A DNA stretch of 64,000 nucleotides from Proales similis (lineage: Eukaryota > Rotifera > Eurotatoria > Ploima > Proalidae), in NCBI GenBank assembly GCA_019059635.1, contig JAGVRJ010000001.1, forward strand, positions 2,728,001 to 2,792,000, given 5' to 3'. Of this stretch, positions 35,008-43,572 are shown in pieces (positions within the stretch are counted from its first letter, which is position 1; every line of letters starts with the position of its first letter). The notes beneath the pieces are model-generated. The model saw nothing but the letters and a program-made list of their open reading frames with translations. It did not search any database and had not been told where the DNA came from. Both the position numbers and the translations under genes were made by a program.

Positions 35008-35585
35008 AATAGATGCTCAATCTTATTTTGCGATTTTTGTACTATAGTAGAATGAATGTTTCTAAGGTAAATCTTAGCTTGTGATTTTATTAGTGCTTTT
35101 CAAGCCCAGTGAAGCATTTCATAAGCTAAAAAAATGTAGCAAGATCGGTCGTTTTTCACAAGTGGAAGGAGCAAGTCTCTGCAAATTATGTTTATGCTTA
35201 TTAAGTTAATTGAAGCAAACTACGAAACCGGCTTAGAGAGGCTCTATTTGAAGTAATAATCAGAAATACAAGCTGTAACTCCATAAAAAACATTAACCCT
35301 TTCTTAGAAATTTTCAACAATTAAATTAAAGAGTTTCAGTCCGAAATTTTGGCCGATTCAATTTATACATTTAAAAATTCGAACTGTTGAGACAACTCGA
35401 AGCCAGCGTCAATACGAAAACCAAGAAATGTTTTTTAATCTTTGTTTATTGCTTTCCATTGATTGATTTATATAGTTAAGTATTCTGAAGGAGAGAAAAA
35501 TTTGACGACAAAACTACGCTAAGAAGGGGTTAGGCCCAATCCGTAAAACATTTTGGGTATCTAGGTTGGACCGCTGAAAAGATAA
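35008..35585. other. Spacer between sulfotransferase copies 1 and 2
   Basis: 578 bases: the first 30 bases upstream of the copy 1 start are almost identical to those upstream of copy 2, then similarity fades but remains visible around the shared motif aagtctctgcaaat (35178 and 36748). The right end carries the 3' flank of copy 2. No gene seen. Confidence 0.6.
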
Positions 35586-36584
35586 TCAAAGGTTTGGTAT
35601 GAAACTAAACGTTCGATTCGCAAGCATCGGAAGTTCTCTTAGTCTCGGTTGAAAGAAATCACGGAGCGACTGCCGTGCCGAATCGCTGAATTGAAGGGGG
35701 TGTTCTCTTCCTTTATTACCCGGCATACATTTCTCATTTATTCCATCCCTTGTGAAGCAGAAGAACCCTTTCTGGTCAGAAAAAGTGAAATTGCGCCGAT
35801 CGATTTCGATCGGGATTTTCAGGAAGCGCTGGAGGAGGATCATTTCTTCCCACGGCTCAGTTTTGAACCTGTCTCCGTCCGCTACGAAAACCTGATGAGG
35901 AGGAAAGTATTTGTACACGTTCTTCAAGTGCATCACAAACTCGGTCAACAAAAACATTTTACCACCTTTCCCATTTGCAAGATCTTCATGGCTCAACGAG
36001 CCGTTTTCGATGTCACTATAAAATTTCTCAAGACGATCAATTTGATCTGGATCTCTGCTCAGAAATTGTGATGCTCGCGAGTCTAACAAGGTGATAGGAT
36101 TACACACAATAATAACAATTCGCATATTTGGATTGAATTCGTAGATTCGCTTCAGCGCATAACTCCTGATGTAATTCGGACGTTTCGCAAACACAACAAT
36201 ATTTGGATTTTGAATGTAAAATTGAAGATCAATGTCTGGCATCTGCTGATTGTACCATTCTTTTGAAGGCATTTGCCTCATTTCAAAATAAGCAACTTCG
36301 TCCTCCTTAGTTCTAAAAGCGAGTCGGTGATTGCTTAAGAACTCCATCAAAGTCATTGTGCCACACTTGGCCATTCCTGCAATCAACATATTGGGCATAA
36401 ATTTGACCGTTTTTGCTTTTGTGTTATCTGCCGAAGCATATTTGCTTGTATTCGATTCGATTAAACGACTGCTTGATGATTCTCGAGTGCAAGAACTGTC
36501 CATTTCAGTAAGAGTCTGCCAGAAGATCAGGCCCGATAGACAGACTAGGTTGACAAAAAGCAAAAAACCAAATTTCTTCTGCAT
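35586..36584 (-). CDS. Golgi-type heparan-sulfate-like sulfotransferase, copy 2
   Basis: Same build as copy 1: intronless, 332 residues, signal anchor, stem and HS3ST-like domain. The first 70 residues and several internal blocks (PSKEWYNQQMPDIDLQFYIQ; HLKNVYKYFPPHQVFVADGD; the last 30 residues) are identical to copy 1. Between them lie sharply bounded patches that differ strongly: the phosphosulfate loop is AGMAKCGTMTL, the active-site segment EDEVAYFE, the region after the 3'-phosphate loop (VCNPITLLDSRASQFL..GKGGKMF) resembles the plus-strand copy at 37842, and the disulfide loop reads GINEKCMPGNKG. The patches fall in loops that would contact donor and acceptor. Presumably active; substrate unknown. 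Confidence 0.85.
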   Translation of the reverse strand: MQKKFGFLLFVNLVCLSGLIFWQTLTEMDSSCTRESSSSRLIESNTSKYASADNTKAKTVKFMPNMLIAGMAKCGTMTLMEFLSNHRLAFRTKEDEVAYFEMRQMPSKEWYNQQMPDIDLQFYIQNPNIVVFAKRPNYIRSYALKRIYEFNPNMRIVIIVCNPITLLDSRASQFLSRDPDQIDRLEKFYSDIENGSLSHEDLANGKGGKMFLLTEFVMHLKNVYKYFPPHQVFVADGDRFKTEPWEEMILLQRFLKIPIEIDRRNFTFSDQKGFFCFTRDGINEKCMPGNKGREHPLQFSDSARQSLRDFFQPRLRELPMLANRTFSFIPNL

Positions 36585-36910
36585 AATAGATGCTCAATCT
36601 TATTTTGCGATTTTCGTTTATTTGTTATGAGGTTTATTTTAAAGTAATAGTAACTTCAAGTTCTTACTTCGTTCCAAACTCATTGAGCCATTTACTCAGC
36701 TTAAAACATTGAGCGAGATTGGTAGCTTTTCAACCGAGGAAGAACAAGTCTCTGCAAATAATTTTTTTGCATATTAAGTAAATTGGCGCAAATTTCCCAT
36801 CGGAGCATAAAAAAAGAATACAGATAAGCCAAGTCGTCCATTGAACATGAAGACTACCTGAAAAACAAAGGCCGTATTTAAACATTCTTTGATCATGAGG
36901 TCATGGTAAA

Positions 36911-37567
36911 TGTAAGATGAAGGCGCTCGCAATTAGGGTCTGAATTAGTCGAGCTTGAAGGGGCTGGCGAGTACTTGCAAGAGTTCGAGGCCTGTTTCGC
37001 CTACGAGTTCTTTTCCAAGTTCAAGAGCCGCTGCGAGAGCGCCGACAGTCTGATCGGGGCACTTTTGTTGAGCCTTATTTGTCGTTCGATATTTAGCCAG
37101 GCTCAGATCAAAAGCTCGCAAGTCCAAACACTTGATTTACTCATCCAGCGCCTGATTGCTATGATCAAAGTGAAAATTCTGTTGCTGTGTGGTCACAAGT
37201 CATTATTGGAGTCGTTTTCAGAGTACAAGATTGCAGTTGAATTGTTCGAGTTTGTGGAGAACTCACAGTTCAAGCTGAGCGCCGACTAGACCGACACAAA
37301 CTCGCTCACAAGAATTGTAAAAAATGCGCCTAAAGCCCGCTGAGCCAAAGTTAATCCTCATCTCTCTAGCGCAAACTTTTATCTCGCGTCTGCAAGTGGC
37401 ATAAAAGCATATATCGAAGCCATTCATTTTGTTTACAAATAGAATAAACCCATCTCAAGCACTGAGCTCTTTTTGCTAGGAATGCAACTAGTAGAGAGGG
37501 ACTTATTATCGAAAAATTCAGCCAAAGGCACAGTCACAGTAGCTGCTCGAAGACAGTCATGCTACGC
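36911..37567 (+). pseudogene. Internally deleted duplicate of RAB3GAP2
   Basis: Three pieces of RAB3GAP2 are joined: 36911-36978 matches 28480-28548, about 36979-37208 matches 31190-31420, and about 37209-37567 matches 33246-33605 (last exon, stop, 3' flank and poly(A) signal). Identity is nearly complete, so the copy is recent. The join at about 37209 keeps the frame, leaving about 104 codons open up to the native RAB3GAP2 stop, but no ATG heads the frame and the N-terminal 80 percent is gone. Most likely a pseudogene; a truncated product cannot be excluded. Confidence 0.85.
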
Positions 37568-37841
37568 TCAAATCTCTTTTTGCTTTTGTCTTACTTGCGT
37601 TGTTTTGCGTCAATCGATTTGAAAGAGGTCCTTATTATTTGGATCCTTTTAACTCTCGCACTGGGAGAAAAACGATCAATCATGCTTGACGCTTCGATTT
37701 GTATTTTATGCTTCACAGGTGCTCCTAAGAAATCTTACGCTTGATCAGGTCCAAATGGTAGTCTACCCATTAAAGGTCCAATATACTTTCAAAAATCGCA
37801 CATTTCAAAGCCTTATCTGAATTTAAGGAGCAGAGTCTGAA

Positions 37842-38843
37842 ATGGAAAAGAAATTCGGTATACTACTTATTTTAATTTTCATCTGCGTATTTTTCGTTTT
37901 GTTCTGGCAAAGTCTTATGGATTCCCATACCCCCGATAGCACAAAACCATATTCAGTCGAGGTTTTACCCCAGCCAGATTCAAGCAAAGTTGGCCTAGCA
38001 GAAGACAGCAAATCAAAAACAATCAAACTTATGCCCAATATGTTGATTGCAGGAATGGGCAAGTGTGGAACAGGGACTTTGGTTGATTTCTTAAGCCAGC
38101 ACTCACTCGCTTTTAAAACGAGACAGAAAGAAATTCCTTATTTTGAGAAAAGTAATTTGCCGCCCAGAGAATGGTTCTATGAGCAAATGCCTACTATTAG
38201 ACTCGAATTTTACATTCAAAACCCCAACATTGTTGTGTACGCTAAACGTCCGAGTTATATAAACAAGGAAGCATTGGCGCGTATTTACGATTTCAATCCA
38301 AATATGCGAATTGTTATTATTATGTGTAATCCTATCACAATGATGGACTCGCGCGCCGCACAGTCTTTGAACAAAGAGCCCGATAAAATAAATCACCTTC
38401 AAAAATTGTATTCGGCGATTGAAGATGGCTCGTTGAGCAATGAGGCTCTTGCCGCTGGAAAGGGTGGCAATATGTTTTTTATGGCTGACTTTGTGGCGCA
38501 CTTGAAGAACGTGTACAAATACTTTCCTCCTCATCAGGTTTTCGTAGTGGACGGAGAAAGGTTCAAAACTGAGCCATGGGAAGAAATGATCCTCCTCCAG
38601 CGCTTCCTGAAAATTCCGATCGAAATCGATCAGCGCAATTTCACTTTTTCTGATAGTAAACGCTTTTATTGTTTTACAAGCGATGGTGTCAATAAGAAAT
38701 GTCAGGGTGGTAATAAAGGAAGAGAACACCCCCTTGAATTCAGCGATTCAGCGCGCCAGTCGCTTCGTGATTACTTTCTACCAAAGCTCATTGAACTGCC
38801 TATCCTTGCAAATCGAACATTTAATTTTATACCAGACCTTTGA
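37842..38843 (+). CDS. Golgi-type heparan-sulfate-like sulfotransferase, copy 3
   Basis: Intronless, 333 residues, in opposite orientation to copies 1 and 2. It has a signal anchor (LLILIFICVFFVLFW), a stem, the phosphosulfate loop AGMGKCGTGTL, the acidic segment KEIPYFEK, 3'-phosphate loop MCNPITMMDSRAAQS, and the C-terminal block FSDSKRFYCF..GVNKKC..NKGREHP. It is more distant from copies 1 and 2 than they are from each other, but it shares the GKGG.MF..HLKNV cassette with copy 2 and the GTGTL loop with copy 1. The HS3ST-like pattern suggests a glycan 3-O-sulfotransferase of the Golgi; the acceptor is unknown. A fragment of the same gene lies at 33617. Confidence 0.85.
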   Translation: MEKKFGILLILIFICVFFVLFWQSLMDSHTPDSTKPYSVEVLPQPDSSKVGLAEDSKSKTIKLMPNMLIAGMGKCGTGTLVDFLSQHSLAFKTRQKEIPYFEKSNLPPREWFYEQMPTIRLEFYIQNPNIVVYAKRPSYINKEALARIYDFNPNMRIVIIMCNPITMMDSRAAQSLNKEPDKINHLQKLYSAIEDGSLSNEALAAGKGGNMFFMADFVAHLKNVYKYFPPHQVFVVDGERFKTEPWEEMILLQRFLKIPIEIDQRNFTFSDSKRFYCFTSDGVNKKCQGGNKGREHPLEFSDSARQSLRDYFLPKLIELPILANRTFNFIPDL

Positions 38844-39352
38844 TTTGCTTTTGTGCGATTTGAGTTTACTACTGAAGAAGCCTGACTTATAAGACCTTAT
38901 TTTTCATTCCCAATGCCTTAGCTCCTTTTTCCTACAAATTTAGCAAACAATTATCAAAGAGCAGGTAAAAACGCTCAATCTGTCAACAAAAATATGTATC
39001 TGTGCCGTATGCAACCAACTCGATTGGCCTTATTCGTTCAATAACTTGAAAGTTAAAAAGTTTATGACAGTCCAACTAGACCGAAACTTTAATTTTTCAT
39101 ATTTGAGTTAAAATAAATAGCAGCTGAGCTGCAAATAATTTTCCCTAGTCCAATATTCGCTTGATTAAAGTATGAAGTTGAGTTGGTTAATCTCAAGGTT
39201 TCAGAAAGCTTGGTGTAAAAAATTGAAATTTTATTCTAGTATTGATTCTTACAAAACATTTTTAGTTTGTTTCAGAGTTTTGTTTCAGAGTTTTGCCCTT
39301 ATTTACAACTCTAAACCCTTCCACTCAAACCTGATAAAAAGCCTTGAATGAA
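38844..39352. other. Gap after the sulfotransferase block
   Basis: 509 AT-rich bases with no supported gene; convergent 3' flanks of the plus-strand sulfotransferase and the minus-strand coiled-coil gene. A short direct repeat of ttgtttcagagttt occurs at about 39267-39292. Confidence 0.6.
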
Positions 39353-41785
39353 TTATTCAAGATTTAACGAGCAGTTGGACATATCCCCGCATGGATCGCT
39401 TAGACTGAGTCCTTCAATGATTTTACGAATGGTGTCTATGCTGCTCTGGATGCTGCTCTTACTGGCCTTTGCATTTTCCTTGTTTGAATCGTCTTGCAAC
39501 TTGTCCGAAATTCGGTTGTCTTGCAGAACTTTGCGCAAGAGTGCTCGGATTTCTCCGATTCTCTTTCGATAATTGTTGCATTTTTCATTTGACTTGTGCA
39601 ATTTCTCATCAAGACTCGAGTTTAGCTTCATGAGACTTTCAAGCTCGCATCTAAAATTGCCTATCTGATCGAGCAGCTGCTCGATTGACATTTGCTGCTT
39701 GCCATTTTTCTGTATATACTCATCGCGCAGCTGCTCCAACACTCTTAGCTGGGTTTTCAATTTGCTCAACTCTAGCTCGTGCTCTTCTTTCAGCTCTCTT
39801 TTCTGCCGATTTGAATTTTCAAGCGACTGTCGAAGCAAGCTAAGCTTGTCGCTTTTCTCTTTGAGCTCACTGTCCAGGCACTGGACCTTTTTGCGCAGGT
39901 CGCTGTTTGAGCGCGACAACTCTCCATTTCTATTCGAAAGCTGACTATTGCTTGCTTTAAGCTGCTCGAATTCTTTTCGCGCTTTCAGTTTCTGGTCCTC
40001 CAAATCGCTCTGATGCTTGAGCTGCCAGTACTTGACCTTTTCATTGCTCAGACTCAAAGACTGACGAAGTCTCTTCACTTCGTCTACTTTTTTCTGCGAT
40101 TGCTTGTCGGCTGTGTTGGCCTGCTTCTCCAAATCGCCCAGAAGATTTTTAATCTGGTTCTGCTGCTCAACGTTTTGCACACTCAACTCTTTCATATGTT
40201 TCATGTTCTTTTCGTTCTCCTTGCGTGCACTGTCAAGTTGCACTTCGAGCTCTGCGATCTGACTTTGAAGCTGTTCGACCGTGCCCTCGCTTTGTTCTTG
40301 AAGTTCTTTTAAATCTTCCATCAGAGCATTTCTTAACAATAAAATGTCAATCAGCTGGACTCGTGTTGTGTTCTACTTCGAATTCTGACCTGCTCTGAGT
40401 TAGACGAGCTACTGCGCGCTTCTTGTCCTGCAAATCCATTTCGTACTGGTTCATAATGGTCGAGAATTTCGCCTCTTTCTCGCTCAGAATCCGTCTCATT
40501 TTCTTAAGCTGGCCGTCCAATTTTTCGTTCGACTTAAGCCCAATTAACGTTTAGATATACATTCAGCTTGATTTCTCAATACTGCTTGTTTAAGCAAAAA
40601 CCTCGTAGTAGCGACTGTCGAATTCAATCGACTGCTTTCTCAGCTCGTCTTTGAGCAAATCTAGTCGGTCTCTCAAACCTTTGTTTTCAAGCTCTAGATT
40701 TAGCTTTTGCTCGAACAATGCCTCGAATTTGCCGTTTATGTCCTGTTCCAATATCTTTTTGAAAAGAGCAATAAGTTTTTAAGAACTTGCACCCGAATCT
40801 CACTCGCTCGTACTTTTTTCCTTTCGATCAACTCCACCTGTTTGTTGAGTTTGTCGAGCTCGGCACGCAGATATGAATTTAAGCTCTGCAGTTCTTCGTT
40901 TTCTTTCTTTAATCTGAACGAGCTCTCGCTCTGTGAATTGTATGGGTAGAGAATTTCCTTATATTCGCCCAGGAACGTGGCATCGATTCGCCTCTGTTCG
41001 ACAAGCTCTTTTTCAAGCTCCGCTCTTTTATTATCATTTCGTTTCATCTAGGCCAGGTTCGAAAAAGCCAATTCTTACATTCGATTACGGAGTGCCTCGC
41101 TTTCGGCTCTCTCTTTTTGTAGTTCCATTTTTGCACGCTCCAGTTCATTTCTGAGGGAAGAGTTCACTTCATCTGTCTGAAGTTGTCTCACAATTACTGA
41201 GAACGGCTAAAAATTAAACTCTAAAAGTTTGATCTTACCGATTGTATTCTGTTGGAGTTGGCTGCTTTTTCCAACTCGTCTATTCGCCTATCGCGTTTAT
41301 CTTTTAATTTGAGCAATCTTTAGCAAGACTGGAGCAGACAGGCAGGCAAGTTTAAGTATTTTACTTAATTCAACGTTCATGATCTCGACCGTTTTGAGCA
41401 GCTTTTTGACCGTTGTGTCTTTAGATTGATGCGTCAAGCTTTTAAACTTGGATCCAGTCGACGAGGCTCGGGAAACGGTTGAGGCGAAACTCGCCTCTTC
41501 GTCTCGTGCAGGCTCTTGATTCTCACGCTCGGCGAATTCCTGCTTCATATGGTCAAGCTTCTTTGAATATTTGTCCACAAACTCAATGACGCTTTTGTAG
41601 TTGCTCGGCTCATTTGCTTGCGAGAGAGCTGAGAGTTTTGTGTCATTGATCTCTTCAATGCGCTGTTCGATGAGCTCCTCTTCGAAGGGCGCAGGTGGCG
41701 GTGGAATTGTGGCATTGTATGCGTTCTCATCTGCGATCAGAGTGATAAACTCCTCTCGCTGTCCAGTCACGTCATGTTCATCCAT
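39353..41785 (-). CDS. Long coiled-coil protein, family not recognised
   Basis: About six exons. The start chosen is the ATG at 41785 (MDEHDVTGQREEF) because the frame further upstream runs into a CT microsatellite. The N-terminal 140 residues include a PPPPAP stretch and a Ser-rich segment (ASFASTVSRASSTGSKFKS). From about residue 150 to near the end the sequence is continuous coiled coil (for example LSNRNGELSRSNSDLRKKVQ, LDSELKEKSDKLSLLRQSLE), closing with a short non-helical tail SDPCGDMSNCSLNLE. This architecture fits centrosomal or ciliary scaffold proteins, but coiled coils give weak homology signals and I assign no family. Total length is about 680 residues, estimated because the middle junctions are approximate. 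Confidence 0.75.
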
Positions 41786-41857
41786 CTGAGCGTAGAATAC
41801 ATAAATGTGCGAAGCCCGTTGATTTTGCTCTCTCTGTCTCGCTCGCTCGCACACTCG

Positions 41858-41873
41858 CTCTCTCTCTCTCTCG
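41858..41873. repeat. (CT)n tract
   Basis: CT microsatellite flanked by CTCG repeats (about 41840-41873) in the 472-base divergent promoter region between the coiled-coil gene and PCMT; nothing else recognised there. Confidence 0.85.
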
Positions 41874-42257
41874 GTGGCCCGCTTGAGCAGAATCATGAAC
41901 GCATTGGCTATTCTCCTCATCCTGACAACCGAGTATAATAAAGCGAAATATGAAAGCCGAGCGAGAAAGCGGTCACCCCAATCAGTTCGTTTCGTGCCCC
42001 TGTTCGAGTCTTATGTCGCTTCTTTAAAACAGGGGTTTAGAATAACGTGCACAAATTGTGCTTCACTCAAGTCAAAGGTCTTAATGCGCGCATAGCAAGA
42101 GGTTGCAGCTATTTTTAAATAAATCAAACATATCTCCACATAGTTCAAGTAAACAGCTTCTCGTGTGTCTTGAGCTTAAAAATAACTCGCTGCTGAGCTT
42201 GCACGCAGACTTGAGTTCGCTGGCCCAATTTATCTTGTTCTAATCTAAGGAAGTAAA

Positions 42258-43296
42258 ATGGCTTGGATGTGCTCGGGGCGTAGTCATGCTGAACTCATTC
42301 AGAACCTTGTAGGTGAGTGATAATCGTCCATGTTGAAAGATGAACGAAAACGTCAGAGACTTGAATTCAAGCCGGAGGTATAATAAAAAGCGTAGAAGTT
42401 AAAAATGCGATGCTGGCCGTAGATCGCAAATTCTTCGCTCCCTATCATCCATACGAGGATAGCCCGCAGCCCATCGGCTCCGGAGCAACCATCAGCGCCC
42501 CGGTAAGAACCTTTATTGACTAGCCTCGATTCTCTGTTATATAATCTAGATTGAAATATAGCATATGCATGCGTATGCACTCGAGATCCTCAAGGACAAG
42601 CTTAAAGAGGGAGCTAAGGTTCTGGACATTGGTTCGGGTACAGGCTATCTCACCGCTTGCTTTTCGGTGATGGTCGGTTATCAACAATTTTTTGAGTTGA
42701 AAAAAATGCAATTAAATGAGATAAAATTTCACTTAAGGTCGGTCAGAGTGGCAAGGCGGTCGGAATTGAACACATTGAATCGTTAGTCGAGAGCTCAATT
42801 CGGAATGTCAATAACTGGAATCCGCATGCGATCAAAAGTGGAAACATAAAGCTACTAGGTAAAGTGAGAAAGGCAATTGATTGTCTGATTGCAAGCGATA
42901 AAGACCTAAACGTCAAGTTGGCGATGGTCGTTACGGATACAGTCAAGATGGACCTTACGATGCAATTCACGTTGGAGCTGCAGCTTCTGAACTTCATCAA
43001 TCGGTCTCTAAGCATTGCCTGTGCCTTATTCTCTACTTGTTCATTCTTGAATTTTAGCAGCTTATTGATCAGCTCGCGGTCGGCGGACGACTAATCCTAC
43101 CACTTGGTAAAAAGAAAAAACCCTTGACTTTGTTTGGAAGTTCGTTTAGAATCGCTTGACCAAAGAGGAACAGCTATCACGCGAGCAGTATTTTACTCAA
43201 GTGGACAAACAAGCAGATGGATCGGTGGTAAAGAAACCACTCATGGGCGTCATGTATGTGCCGCTCACTGATAAGGAAAAGCAGCTGCGATTTTAA
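42258..43296 (+). CDS. PCMT1: Protein-L-isoaspartate O-methyltransferase
   Basis: Six or more short exons. Exon 1 ([18 protein letters not shown]) is the characteristic PCMT N-terminus. Next come [20 protein letters not shown] with [16 protein letters not shown], then [10 protein letters not shown] and the SAM-binding motif [16 protein letters not shown], then [35 protein letters not shown] and the end [18 protein letters not shown]. The enzyme methylates L-isoaspartyl residues in damaged proteins using S-adenosylmethionine, starting their repair, in the cytosol. All motifs of the family are present and the length (about 230) is normal. A poly(A) signal follows 56 bases after the stop. Confidence 0.95.
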
Positions 43297-43351
43297 ACGA
43301 TCGATGAAGAAATTTATTTGAATTTAAATTCAATCGTACCAAAGATTTGTC

Positions 43352-43357
43352 AATAAA
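43352..43357 (+). terminator. Poly(A) signal of PCMT
   Basis: AATAAA within the overlapping run caataaataaaa, 56 bases after the stop. Confidence 0.6.
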
Positions 43358-43572
43358 TAAAATTGGACGCTAAATTGAACTAAACGACTAATGGAGAGAA
43401 AGGCTGCCCTTTTTTTCATTCGGTTGAATAAAACGAGAATCTGAACAAAATCTCAATTTCGCTCTTAGGTGTGAAAACATAATTATTTTGTTTTTTTTTT
43501 CTAGCATTTTCCCCTTGTTCTAGATTATATTCAAACACCTGTCTTAATCAAACGAGCTTGAGAATTTTCAAA

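Noticed and set aside
37559-37744. 61-codon hydrophobic frame between the RAB3GAP2 relic and sulfotransferase copy 3
   Set aside because: Begins in duplicated RAB3GAP2 3' flank; no partner exon or family resemblance.
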